From positions 42,379 through 106,378 of the forward strand of contig CAZFSM010000013.1 in assembly GCA_964521625.1 (NCBI GenBank): 64,000 bases of DNA. Direction: 5' to 3'. This document shows positions 7,971 to 16,760 of the stretch, in pieces. Origin of the DNA: UBA1444 sp964521625. Lineage in GTDB: Bacteria > Bacillota > Negativicutes > UBA1444. The stretch's first letter is position 1; the number at the start of each line of letters is the position of its first letter. Below the pieces are notes generated by a model. It was given only the letters and a program-made list of their open reading frames with translations, ran no database searches and had not been told where the DNA came from. The position numbers were made by a program, and so were the translations under genes.

Positions 7971-9515
7971 TTGACTAAACAAAAAATTGTTACGATGCAA
8001 CAGATGCCGAAACTGCGGGACAAGCTTAAGCAAGCTGGCAAAAAGACAGTGCTTTGTCACGGTGTTTTTGATTTGCTGCATCCGGGGCATATCGCACATC
8101 TCGAAGAAGCTAAGGCGATGGGCGATGTACTGGTAGTGTCGATCACTTCCGCTCCTTATGTGAACCGCGGTCCGGGACGGCCATATTTTTCGGATGAATT
8201 GCGGTTGAAATCGCTGGCGGCTCTGGCTTGTACAGACTATGTCATTGCGATTGAGGCGGCTACAGCGGCAGAAGCGATTGATTGCGTTCAGCCTGACTAT
8301 TATGTCAAAGGCAAGGAATACGCTGTGGCCGAAGACGATGTAACAGGCAACATCGACAAAGAAGCGGACCGGGTCCGTTCTTATGGCGGCGACATTCGCT
8401 TTACCGACGGCATTGTGTTTAGTTCGACAAAACTGCTGAACCAGAATTTTTCTGTATTTCCACCGGGAGTCAAAGAATTTGCCCAAGACTTTGCCAGCCG
8501 TGTTCCTTTCGAATCGGTGCGGAAAACGGTCGATCAGATGAAAAAGTTAAAAGTGCTGGTTGTCGGTGACATTATCATTGACGAATATGTTTTTTGCACG
8601 GTTCAGGGCCTGACATCCAAAGACCGGACCTTTTCCGCACGCTATCAACGTGAAGAACGTTATTTGGGCGGATCTTTGGCCGTAGCCAAGCACTTGGCCG
8701 GTTTTTCCAACCATGTCGGTGTGTGCGCCATTGTGGGTGAAGACCCGGCGATTCATAGTCAAATCTTAAATGACCTTAGTCCGCTTATGCGTCTCGATCT
8801 TCAATTCAACAATGATTTCCGGACGACAGTCAAACGTCGGTTTGTCGAGCGTCGGGGTATTCGCAATGAATATGATAAGCTGTTTTCCATGAATTATCTG
8901 CCGGATGATGTAGATGACATCCGGGAAGTCGATAGGAGATCTTTTCACGACAGACTGGAGAAAGAAGTTCCCAAGTATGACCTGGTCGTCGTGACCGATT
9001 TTGGGCATGGGCTACTGGATCCAGTCGCTATGGATATTTTACAGACAAAGTCGCCGTTGCTGGCGCTGAACTGCCAGACCAACTCGTCAAACTTTGGCAC
9101 CAACCTGATTACGAAATATCATCATGCCGATTGTTTTACGCTGGACATTCGGGAATTGCGCCTGGCGCTTGCCAACAGTAAAGCTGCGGAAGTGACGTTG
9201 TTAAAAGAACTGATGCATCATTTGCAGGCAAAGGTGGGCTGGGTAACATTGGGGTCTCTCGGTTCCGTGGCCCTTGACCGGGATCTGGCAGAAGTGAAAA
9301 CTCCTGCGCTTACACTGTCTGTACAAGATACAGTCGGGGCGGGCGATGCGTTTTTTGCCCTTGCCAGTTTAGGTGTCGGCGTCGGGGCCACTGTGGAAGA
9401 AAGCTCTTTCCTGGGCAATCTGGCGGGAGCACTGGCGGCAAATATTCTGGGGAATTCTAGTTCCGTGCAAAAAAGCGATTTGCTAAAGTTTGCCTCGACC
9501 TTGTTAAAATTTTAG
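7971..9515 (+). CDS. Cytidylyltransferase-PfkB sugar kinase fusion (HldE-like, inverted order)
   Basis: 514 residues. Residues about 1-160 form a nucleotidyltransferase with HxGH at 37-40 (GVFDLLHPGH), as in the HldE/RfaE C-terminal domain. Residues about 185-510 form a PfkB-family carbohydrate kinase with the catalytic GAGD at 456-459. In HldE the kinase comes first; here the order is reversed. The likely role is to phosphorylate a sugar 7-phosphate-like substrate and activate it as an NDP-sugar. A GmhA-like isomerase follows, as in heptose pathways. TTG 7971 is preceded by an AAGGGG site at about 7955-7960. The sugar and nucleotide (ADP or CDP) are unknown. Confidence 0.86.
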   Translation: MTKQKIVTMQQMPKLRDKLKQAGKKTVLCHGVFDLLHPGHIAHLEEAKAMGDVLVVSITSAPYVNRGPGRPYFSDELRLKSLAALACTDYVIAIEAATAAEAIDCVQPDYYVKGKEYAVAEDDVTGNIDKEADRVRSYGGDIRFTDGIVFSSTKLLNQNFSVFPPGVKEFAQDFASRVPFESVRKTVDQMKKLKVLVVGDIIIDEYVFCTVQGLTSKDRTFSARYQREERYLGGSLAVAKHLAGFSNHVGVCAIVGEDPAIHSQILNDLSPLMRLDLQFNNDFRTTVKRRFVERRGIRNEYDKLFSMNYLPDDVDDIREVDRRSFHDRLEKEVPKYDLVVVTDFGHGLLDPVAMDILQTKSPLLALNCQTNSSNFGTNLITKYHHADCFTLDIRELRLALANSKAAEVTLLKELMHHLQAKVGWVTLGSLGSVALDRDLAEVKTPALTLSVQDTVGAGDAFFALASLGVGVGATVEESSFLGNLAGALAANILGNSSSVQKSDLLKFASTLLKF

Positions 9516-9540
9516 AAGACGTCAGAGGGGATTGAGAAGC

Positions 9541-10110
9541 ATGTTTCAGGAATATCTTTTGCAATTTCAACGCATTTTGAGTCAGATGGAGTGTTCCGAT
9601 GCAAAGAGCGCCCTTACGATTGATCAGGGCGTGAATGCTGCGATTGACCTGATTGCAACGGTGAAAAATGCAGGACGCAAGGTACTGTGGGTAGGCAATG
9701 GCGGCAGTGCGGCGATTGCTTCTCATTCGGCGGCAGACTACTTTCGGACCGGGAATATAAAAACCCAGTGTTTTTCGGATGCATCTTTGCTGACTTGTAT
9801 GGGCAATGATTTTGGCTACCCGGAGGTTTTTGCCCGCCCGATTGGCGTATACGCTGAAAGCGGCGATGTCCTGGTGGCGATCAGCAGTTCCGGGCAGTCG
9901 GTGAATATTCTCAACGCGGTCGACAGGGCCAAAGAAAAAGGCTGTAAAGTGATTACTTTATCTGGTTTTAAAGCGGATAATCCTCTGCGAGCCAGGGGCG
10001 ATTTGAACTTTTATGTTCCGAGTGTCGACTATGGCTATATTGAGTTGGCTCATGGAATTTTGTGTCATAGCTTTTTGGATCTTTTGATGAAAGGAAGCCG
10101 AGGCAATTGA
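9541..10110 (+). CDS. SIS-domain phosphosugar isomerase, GmhA-like
   Basis: 189 residues with one SIS domain: VGNGGSAAIASHSAADYF in the phosphate-binding region and AISSSGQSVNIL in the second serine-rich loop, close to sedoheptulose-7-phosphate isomerase GmhA. ATG 9541 is preferred over TTG 9532 because the AGAGGGG site (9524-9530) is well spaced only for the ATG. It lies 25 bases after the kinase/cytidylyltransferase fusion; together they resemble the GmhA-HldE steps of heptose activation. It overlaps the radical SAM gene downstream by 4 bases. Confidence 0.86.
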   Translation: MFQEYLLQFQRILSQMECSDAKSALTIDQGVNAAIDLIATVKNAGRKVLWVGNGGSAAIASHSAADYFRTGNIKTQCFSDASLLTCMGNDFGYPEVFARPIGVYAESGDVLVAISSSGQSVNILNAVDRAKEKGCKVITLSGFKADNPLRARGDLNFYVPSVDYGYIELAHGILCHSFLDLLMKGSRGN

Positions 10111-11174
10111 AAAATGAAATGCGTATTGACTCGCATAAATTGATTCTTCACCCGCAGAGGGTAGCCGATTGGTTAGCCGACAAAAATATCTACCCTCTCT
10201 ATGTCGAAGTCTCTCCCACGGGCGCCTGTAATCACCGCTGTATTTTCTGCGCACTGGATTACGTAGGCTATCAACCGACAATGCTCGACAAAGATTTATT
10301 TCTGAAAAATGTTCGGATTATGGCGAATAAAGGGATCAAGAGCATGATGTTTGCCGGTGAAGGGGAGCCTTTATTAAACCCGGATACCCCCGCTTTTATC
10401 CGGGCGGCCAAGGAACTAGGCATTGACGTAGCGATGACAAGTAATGGGGCCTTGTTCACCAAACCAGTCATGCAGGAATGCCTGCCGCTGTTTAGTTGGG
10501 TCCGCTTTTCGGTCAATGCTGGAACTAGCGAGTCCTATGAAAAAATTCACCGTTGCCGCAGTGGCGATTTTGAACGGGTTTTAGAAAATATTCGTCAAGC
10601 CGTGGCATACAAAAAGGAAAAAGGTCTCCAGACCACAATCGGGGTGCAAATGCTGCTGATCCCGGAAAATCAGTCAGAGGCGCTGCAGTTGGCCGAGCGT
10701 GTGGCCGAAGCGGGGGCAGACTACTTTTCTGTTAAGCCTTTTTCCAAACATCCGCTCAGTATTTGTGACTTGTCCGAAGAGTTTGATTACGAAAAATTTC
10801 TCGAACTAGAGAGAAACCTCTACGCGAAATACAGCTCAAATATGCAAATTGCATTTCGGACGCAAGCGATGGAAAAACTCAAATACGCCAGGAGCTATGA
10901 CCAATGCAGAGGGCTCCCTTTCTGGGCGTACCTCGATTCGCAGTCCAGGGTTTGGGCCTGCAGTGCGCATCTTGGCAAGACGGAGTTTTGCTATGGTGAC
11001 CTGCACGAAGCGGATTTTTCACAAATATGGGAAGGGTCCCGCCGGCTGGAAGTTCTTCGTATGGTCGCAAATGAAATGGATGTAAAACAGTGTCGGGAGA
11101 TCTGTCGATTGGATGAGATAAACATCTATCTCCATGAGCTGAAAAATCCAGGAGCCCACGCGAATTTTATCTGA
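10107..11174 (+). CDS. Radical SAM protein with C-terminal cysteine-rich (SPASM/twitch-like) region
   Basis: 355 residues. The [4Fe-4S]/SAM motif is CNHRCIFC (C41, C45, C48), and AGEGEPLL is the glycine-rich GGE-type SAM contact. C-terminal cysteines (CRGLPFW, SRVWACSAH, QCREIC) suggest a second cluster. It is paralogous to the gene at 13168-14277: both begin MKNE, share the HKL...RVxxW segment before the motif, and end HxNFI. The two flank the E1 alpha/beta genes. TTG 10107 overlaps the previous stop as TTGA. The reaction is unknown; related SPASM/twitch enzymes oxidise or epimerise sugars and peptides. Confidence 0.85.
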   Translation: MKNEMRIDSHKLILHPQRVADWLADKNIYPLYVEVSPTGACNHRCIFCALDYVGYQPTMLDKDLFLKNVRIMANKGIKSMMFAGEGEPLLNPDTPAFIRAAKELGIDVAMTSNGALFTKPVMQECLPLFSWVRFSVNAGTSESYEKIHRCRSGDFERVLENIRQAVAYKKEKGLQTTIGVQMLLIPENQSEALQLAERVAEAGADYFSVKPFSKHPLSICDLSEEFDYEKFLELERNLYAKYSSNMQIAFRTQAMEKLKYARSYDQCRGLPFWAYLDSQSRVWACSAHLGKTEFCYGDLHEADFSQIWEGSRRLEVLRMVANEMDVKQCREICRLDEINIYLHELKNPGAHANFI

Positions 11175-11194
11175 AACAGTAAGGGGACGTGGCG

Positions 11195-12133
11195 ATGCAG
11201 TTGGAACAAGCTTACCGATTATATGAGTCGATGCTTACAATCAGATTGGTCGAGGAAACCTTGGTTCAGGAATACCCGGCCCAGCAAATCCGCACGCCGG
11301 TTCACCTGTATGTCGGGCAAGAAGCTATCGCTGCGGGGATTTCGCTGCACTTAAGCGATGGCGATTATGTTGTCTCCAACCATCGTTCGCATGGGCATAG
11401 TATCGCCAAAGGATTAGACCTGAGTTCGTTTTTCAAGGAACTTTACGGCAAAAGCGGCGGCTGTTCCTCAGGTTGGGGAGGCTCGATGCATCTGTGTGAC
11501 ATGGACAAAGGAATTGCCGGGACTTCGGCTATTGTCGCCGGCGGAATCCCGATCGGCGCCGGATTGGCTCTGAAGCAACAGTATAATGCTGAAGAAAACA
11601 TTACCGTGATATATTTTGGCGATGGTGCAGTGGATGAGGGTGTTTTCTGGGAGACGGTCAATTTTGCCGGCTTGAAAAAGCTGCCGGTTTTGTTTGTGCA
11701 GGAAGACAATGGATATGCATCGCAAACGCCATCATCGCAGCGGCATGCTTATAAAAATATTCTGCCGATTGTCGAACGGTTTGGTCTGATGACTGCCGAA
11801 CTGGATGGGAATGATCCTTTGGCCGTTGCTGCCACAATGGGCGAACTAATCCGGAAAATTCGCACGGGAAAAGGACCAGGCTTTGTTCGTTGTCATACCT
11901 TTCGCTGGTACGGTCATGTTGGCGTAGAGGATGATACCCACACCGGTTATCGGAGTGCAGCGGATGTCTTCAGTTGGCGAAGCCGCTGTCCGATCCGGGC
12001 GTTGGGAAAGCACCTTTTGGTTATTGATCCAGCTGCAGCGGGCGAAAGAGTGAAAACGATAGAAGGAATCATTGCCGAAAAGATTCGATGCGCTTTGCAA
12101 AGCGCCAAGGAGGCAGAGTATGCCCTGGACTAA
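11195..12133 (+). CDS. Thiamine-diphosphate-dependent 2-oxoacid dehydrogenase-type E1 alpha subunit
   Basis: 312 residues, similar to pyruvate/acetoin dehydrogenase E1 alpha. The GDGAVDEG...N thiamine-diphosphate motif lies about residues 145-175, and SRHAYKN-like and GWGGSMHL segments are family blocks. ATG 11195 has an AAGGGG site at 11181-11186. It overlaps the E1 beta gene by 14 bases. No E2 (lipoyl) or E3 gene is nearby, so it is unlikely to serve a classic oxidative decarboxylation complex. It may act as a transketolase- or carboligase-like enzyme in sugar modification; this is inference from context. Confidence 0.87.
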   Translation: MQLEQAYRLYESMLTIRLVEETLVQEYPAQQIRTPVHLYVGQEAIAAGISLHLSDGDYVVSNHRSHGHSIAKGLDLSSFFKELYGKSGGCSSGWGGSMHLCDMDKGIAGTSAIVAGGIPIGAGLALKQQYNAEENITVIYFGDGAVDEGVFWETVNFAGLKKLPVLFVQEDNGYASQTPSSQRHAYKNILPIVERFGLMTAELDGNDPLAVAATMGELIRKIRTGKGPGFVRCHTFRWYGHVGVEDDTHTGYRSAADVFSWRSRCPIRALGKHLLVIDPAAAGERVKTIEGIIAEKIRCALQSAKEAEYALD

Positions 12134-13178
12134 ACTGGCGGCAGACCAATCTGCCTGCCGATTGGACGAAACATGCCAGGATTCTGGATCTGGCAGGATA
12201 ATCTCCTATGGTGAAGCGATCCGCGAAGCGATTCAGCAGTCGATGGAACTGGATCCCCGGGTTTTGATATTGGGTGAAGGGATAGACGCCGCCGGCTTTC
12301 TTTACGACACCACTGCCGGACTCAGTGAACGGTACGGAACTCGCCGGGTAATAGAAACGCCCATTGCTGAAGCGGCCATGACTGGCGTGGTAACAGGAGC
12401 TGCTGTCGCAGGACTGCGTCCGGTTTTGATGCATATGCGAAACGACTTTTTGCTAGTTTCGGCAGACCAAATCGTGAATCACATTGCCCATTGGCAGAAG
12501 ATATTTCCCTGCCCCAGCGGTTTGCCGCTGGTTCTGAGGGCAATCGTTGCCAGAGGCTGGGGTTCTGGCGCACAGCATTCGCAAAGTTTTCACGCCATGT
12601 TTGCCGGTCTGGATGGTTTGCGGGTCGTGATGCCGTTCACTCCCTATGATGTGAAAGGGATGTATTTGAGCGCAGTCGCTTCGCCGGACCCGGTCTTGTT
12701 TTTGGAGCACCGGTGGCTTTACGGCGACAAGGCTGTCGTCCCCGTCGAACCTTATCTGGTTCCGCTGGACAGTGCAGCCGTTCGCGCAATAGGCTCTGAC
12801 ATAACGATTGTCGGAATGTCCTTGACTAATCGCGATGTGCAAAAAGCCATTGAACCGCTTCGGCAAGAGCACGCAATTTCCGCCGAATGGATTGATTTGC
12901 GCTCGATTCAGCCACTGGATATGAAAAGCATTGTTCAATCTGTCCAGAAAACCGGCAGATTGCTGATTGTGGAAAATGGGCCGGTAACGATGGGAATTGG
13001 GGCGGAAATCAGCGCCGCAGTGACCGAACAGTGCTGGACGTGTCTAAAATCTCCGGTTAAAAGAATTGGCTGGAAAGGCTCTACTGTTCCGGCCGGGACA
13101 AAACTGGAAGAACAATTTTATCCGGGAGTTCGCGAAATAATTGATGAAGTGAAGAGGATTGCAACCTATGAAAAATGA
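12120..13178 (+). CDS. Thiamine-diphosphate-dependent E1 beta subunit (transketolase-like)
   Basis: 352 residues with the E1 beta pattern: LGEGIDAAG, YGTRRVIETPIAE, GAAVAGLRPV and the C-terminal transketolase_C segment (LLIVENGPVTMG). A 45-residue N-terminal stretch of low similarity precedes the conserved region. ATG 12120 follows an AAGGAGG site at 12107-12113. It pairs with the E1 alpha gene to form an alpha2beta2 enzyme. Flanking genes are radical SAM enzymes on both sides, an arrangement not expected for central metabolism. Confidence 0.87.
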   Translation: MPWTKLAADQSACRLDETCQDSGSGRIISYGEAIREAIQQSMELDPRVLILGEGIDAAGFLYDTTAGLSERYGTRRVIETPIAEAAMTGVVTGAAVAGLRPVLMHMRNDFLLVSADQIVNHIAHWQKIFPCPSGLPLVLRAIVARGWGSGAQHSQSFHAMFAGLDGLRVVMPFTPYDVKGMYLSAVASPDPVLFLEHRWLYGDKAVVPVEPYLVPLDSAAVRAIGSDITIVGMSLTNRDVQKAIEPLRQEHAISAEWIDLRSIQPLDMKSIVQSVQKTGRLLIVENGPVTMGIGAEISAAVTEQCWTCLKSPVKRIGWKGSTVPAGTKLEEQFYPGVREIIDEVKRIATYEK

Positions 13179-14277
13179 ACGTTTGATTCTTGACGGACAC
13201 AAATTGGCCTGGCACCGGGACCGAGTCGAGGCGTGGATGAAAGGGGAGCGGATTGCGCCGATTACGATTGATTGCGCATTAACACCCAAATGCACCTACC
13301 GTTGTGTTTATTGTTATGGGCAGTTGCAGCGACAAGAGGATTCCGGACTGAATAGGGAGCAGATTTTTCGTTTTTTAGATGATGCTGCTGAAATCGGTGT
13401 CAAAGCGGTCAGCTTTGTTAGTGATGGCGAAAGCACCTGTAGTCCGCACCTATACGATGCGATATTGCGCGGACATGCAAATGGACTGGACATGGCGCTG
13501 GGCACGAACGGATATTTGCTCAAACCGGAACGCTTACCGGAAATACTGCCAGCATTGACTTACCTGCGTTTCAATATTTCCGCAGGCGAGCCGGAACGTT
13601 ATGCATATATCCATGGCTGCAAGGTGGAAAGCTTTTATACGGTTTGTGAAACGATCAAAAAAGCGGTTGCAATCAAAAAACGCGAACAATTGCCGGTGAC
13701 GATCGGGCTGCAAATGGTATTAATGCCCGATTTCAAGGACCAGATTTTGCCGCTGACACTGTTGGGCAAATCACTCGGAGTGGACTATCTGGTGATTAAA
13801 CATTGCAGTGATGATGAAGACGGCAGTTTGGGCGTTGACTACTCAAAATACGATGAACTGGTCGAATTGCTGCAGACTGCTGAAACCTATAGTGATGAAA
13901 CCTATTTGGTGCAGGCAAAATGGTCTAAAATTTTGAGCCAGGGCCAACGGAATTATAGCCGCTGTTATGGCCCGCCATTCATTCTGCAACTGTCCGGCTC
14001 TGGCGTTGTAGCGCCTTGCGGGATGCTGTTCAATGAAAAATATAAACATTTCCATATCGGAAACATAAATGATACCTCATTTAAAGAGATCTGGCAAAGT
14101 GAACGTTATTGGGAAGTTATGCGTGAAATTGCTTCCGATCGTTTTGACGCGCGGACAGATTGCGGTACATTGTGCCTGCAACACAAAGTAAATGAATACC
14201 TATGGCAGGTCAAAGATCAGCCGGAATTGTTGGCTAGCGGAGACGGATCCCGCCCCATGCACGTCAATTTTATTTAA
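13168..14277 (+). CDS. Second radical SAM protein, paralogue of the one at 10.1 kb
   Basis: 369 residues. Cluster motif CTYRCVYC (C42, C46, C49); FVSDGEST replaces the usual glycine-rich SAM loop. C-terminal cysteines occur in YSRCYGPPF, VAPCGML and DCGTLCLQH, consistent with an auxiliary Fe-S cluster. It shares the MKNE start, the HKL...RVEAW segment and the terminal HVNFI with the upstream paralogue. ATG 13168 has an AGAGGA site at 13153-13158 and overlaps the end of the E1 beta gene. Substrate unknown. Confidence 0.85.
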   Translation: MKNERLILDGHKLAWHRDRVEAWMKGERIAPITIDCALTPKCTYRCVYCYGQLQRQEDSGLNREQIFRFLDDAAEIGVKAVSFVSDGESTCSPHLYDAILRGHANGLDMALGTNGYLLKPERLPEILPALTYLRFNISAGEPERYAYIHGCKVESFYTVCETIKKAVAIKKREQLPVTIGLQMVLMPDFKDQILPLTLLGKSLGVDYLVIKHCSDDEDGSLGVDYSKYDELVELLQTAETYSDETYLVQAKWSKILSQGQRNYSRCYGPPFILQLSGSGVVAPCGMLFNEKYKHFHIGNINDTSFKEIWQSERYWEVMREIASDRFDARTDCGTLCLQHKVNEYLWQVKDQPELLASGDGSRPMHVNFI

Positions 14278-14306
14278 AGATACTATCACGAGAGGCGGTA
14301 AAATCT

Positions 14307-15290
14307 GTGAAATGCATTGTAACCGGCGGCGCCGGATTTATCGGATCGCACCTGACGGATCGTCTGCTGGCGGAAGGGCACCAAGTTACTGTCATTGACA
14401 ACTTTAGTACAGGGCGACCGCAAAACCTGGAGCATCATAAAGGTTGCCGCGAGCTCCGACTCATTCAGGCCGACATCAATGACGGGGAGACGATCAAGCC
14501 ATATTTTGACGGCGTAGATTGGGTGTTCCATCTTGCTGCGCTAGCCGATATTGTCCCTTCTATTCAAAGACCGCAGGATTATTTTCGTGCGAATGTGGAT
14601 GGGACTTTTTCGGTTTTGGAAGTGGCTCGGGCGGCCGGCGTCAAAAAGTTTCTTTACACAGCTTCTTCTTCGTGCTACGGGATTCCCGACGTATACCCGA
14701 CAGCAGAACCGGCAGAGATTCGTGCTCAGTACCCCTATGCTCTGACCAAAAACCTGGGTGAGCAAATGGTCATGCACTGGGCGCAGGTCTACAAACTGCC
14801 GGCGATTTCGCTGCGATTGTTCAATGTGTACGGACCCCGGTCAAGAACATCGGGGACTTATGGAGCAGTATTCGGCGTCTTCCTGGCGCAGAAGCTGGCG
14901 GGAAAACCGTTTACCGTGGTGGGCGATGGAAAACAAACCCGCGATTTCACCTATGTAACTGATATTGCAGATGCCTTTGTCACGGCAGCAAAGTCGAACG
15001 TCGATAATCGAATATTTAATGTGGGCAGTGGGAATACGTATTCGGTAAACCGCCTGGTGGAGCTGCTTGGCAGCGAAGTTGCCTATATCCCCAAACGTCC
15101 TGGCGAGCCTGATTGCACTTATGCCGACATCAGCAGAATACGCAGTGAAATCGGCTGGGAGCCGCAGGTGTCGTTTGAAGCCGGGGTTGAAAAGGTATTG
15201 CAACACATTGACTATTGGCGTGAAGCTCCCTTGTGGACACCAGAGAAGATTCAGGAAGCAACAGCTGATTGGTTTCGGTTTTTGAGTTGA
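14307..15290 (+). CDS. NAD-dependent sugar nucleotide epimerase/dehydratase (extended SDR)
   Basis: 327 residues with the N-terminal GGAGFIGSH cofactor motif, YPYALTK (YxxxK) catalytic block, and NVYGPRS and GDGKQTRDFTYVTD segments typical of UDP-hexose 4-epimerases and related enzymes. GTG 14307 has an AGAGGCGG site upstream. It closes the radical SAM/E1 cassette and precedes a glycosyltransferase-like gene. It may act on the nucleotide sugar made by the upstream genes. Substrate specificity cannot be assigned. Confidence 0.87.
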   Translation: MKCIVTGGAGFIGSHLTDRLLAEGHQVTVIDNFSTGRPQNLEHHKGCRELRLIQADINDGETIKPYFDGVDWVFHLAALADIVPSIQRPQDYFRANVDGTFSVLEVARAAGVKKFLYTASSSCYGIPDVYPTAEPAEIRAQYPYALTKNLGEQMVMHWAQVYKLPAISLRLFNVYGPRSRTSGTYGAVFGVFLAQKLAGKPFTVVGDGKQTRDFTYVTDIADAFVTAAKSNVDNRIFNVGSGNTYSVNRLVELLGSEVAYIPKRPGEPDCTYADISRIRSEIGWEPQVSFEAGVEKVLQHIDYWREAPLWTPEKIQEATADWFRFLS

Positions 15291-15308
15291 CAAGAGGAGA
15301 CTATGGGA

Positions 15309-16760
15309 ATGCATAAATTTCATCTGAACATGGTCGTGTGGGGGACGGAGTATACAGATTTTTTCTTGCGAATTTGTCTGCCGTCCTTATTGGCAAATGA
15401 CAATTTGCCAACGCTGGCGGAAAACGCAGAGTGTTCCTTTGAATTATATACACGATCTGCTGATGCTGCTGTGATGCAGGCAGATGAAAGATTCGCGAAA
15501 CTTTCAGCACACATGCCCATTCGGTTTTACTGGATCGATGACCAACTCAACACAGCCAATAAAGGCTTCAGCATGACAGATTGTCATAATTCTGCAATCC
15601 AAACAGCACGGCGAGAGGCGGCCTATTTGGTTTTTCTTTCGCCGGATCATATTTACTCCGATGGTTCTTTTTCCCGCTTGTTCGAGTTGGTTATGCAAGG
15701 GTACAAAGGAGTTTTGCTTTTTCCAATTCACGTCATTCGCGACCGTTTCATCGAAGATTATCTTCAGTACCATTATGACCGGCAGTCAAAAATGGCTTGT
15801 CTTTCGCATCGGCAGACGGTGGCGATTGGGTTGAAACATCAACACCCAACCTCGGCGTTTTTTCTTTGGAATTTGAGACATTTCCCCAGTGCAACACCTT
15901 GTGTTCTAGGTTGGGGAGACAGCGAATGCAATTTTATGGTAAGAAGTACTCAGCTTCATCCGTTCATGGTTTTTCCTGAAACTGAATTTCTACTACAAAA
16001 TGATGGTTGGCGCTCCTTCACACTCGATACAGTATTAGCGCACAATATCCTGCGGGATGGGGTTGATTCCCTGTATATCCTTCAAGATTCTGATGAAGGT
16101 GTTCAGCTGACCTTGCGTCCTGTGACCGAAGGCTATGATATTCCGTTTGATTTCCCCAATGTTCCAATGATTGCATTGCATTTCAACTGGTTTCGGCAAC
16201 ATGGCAATGGGAATTTAGATTATATGAATCAGCCAATTTGGTTTCATACAGATGAAAGTTTAGAACAAAAGGGGCGTATGGCAGAAAAATCCGCTGAGCA
16301 GCTGGACGAGATTTTGAAGTTGGCCGATTTTGTGACCATCGATGACTTTCTTGTCAAAGTAAAAGAATATATCCAATCCAAGGCCCAAGGCCGCAGGCTT
16401 GCAGTACTTGGGTCAGGCTATGTCGCAGAAGCGACAGTTACCTTTCTCCAATACTTGAAGTGGGATGGTTGGCGGCAGATTTCCAATACGCGAGAATTGG
16501 CGCCCAATGAATATGTGCTTGTTGCAGTAGAGTTTGCCCGACTGGAAAATGTCTGCTCATCATTACTGACTATTGCAATGAGCCACGAAAAGGATTTTCT
16601 GGTCAGCCCGCTGACTTATCGCGCTTTTCGGCGAAGAATGCCTTTCAAGACTACTTGGCAGGCGGTATATAACGATTTCATCCTATTTGCACACGAGCAA
16701 GGACTAGCCTGGGTGCTGAAGATTCTATGGTATCGACTCACGAAACGAGGTAGAGCGTGA
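15309..16760 (+). CDS. Glycosyltransferase-like protein of unknown function
   Basis: 483 residues. The first about 280 residues read like an unusual GT-A-type enzyme: a WGTEYTDFFLRICLPSL start and a LVFLSPDHIYSDGSF segment at the place of a DxD loop. The C-terminal about 120 residues hold a separate Rossmann-like unit with LAVLGSGYVAEATV. ATG 15309 is better spaced from the AGAGGAGA site (15293-15300) than ATG 15303. I do not recognise the family with certainty. Position before the flippase suggests a role in glycan assembly. Confidence 0.6.
   Translation: MHKFHLNMVVWGTEYTDFFLRICLPSLLANDNLPTLAENAECSFELYTRSADAAVMQADERFAKLSAHMPIRFYWIDDQLNTANKGFSMTDCHNSAIQTARREAAYLVFLSPDHIYSDGSFSRLFELVMQGYKGVLLFPIHVIRDRFIEDYLQYHYDRQSKMACLSHRQTVAIGLKHQHPTSAFFLWNLRHFPSATPCVLGWGDSECNFMVRSTQLHPFMVFPETEFLLQNDGWRSFTLDTVLAHNILRDGVDSLYILQDSDEGVQLTLRPVTEGYDIPFDFPNVPMIALHFNWFRQHGNGNLDYMNQPIWFHTDESLEQKGRMAEKSAEQLDEILKLADFVTIDDFLVKVKEYIQSKAQGRRLAVLGSGYVAEATVTFLQYLKWDGWRQISNTRELAPNEYVLVAVEFARLENVCSSLLTIAMSHEKDFLVSPLTYRAFRRRMPFKTTWQAVYNDFILFAHEQGLAWVLKILWYRLTKRGRA

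Noticed and set aside
11195..13178. A conventional pyruvate or acetoin dehydrogenase operon
   Set aside because: No E2 or E3 gene follows, and both neighbours are radical SAM enzymes in a glycan locus.
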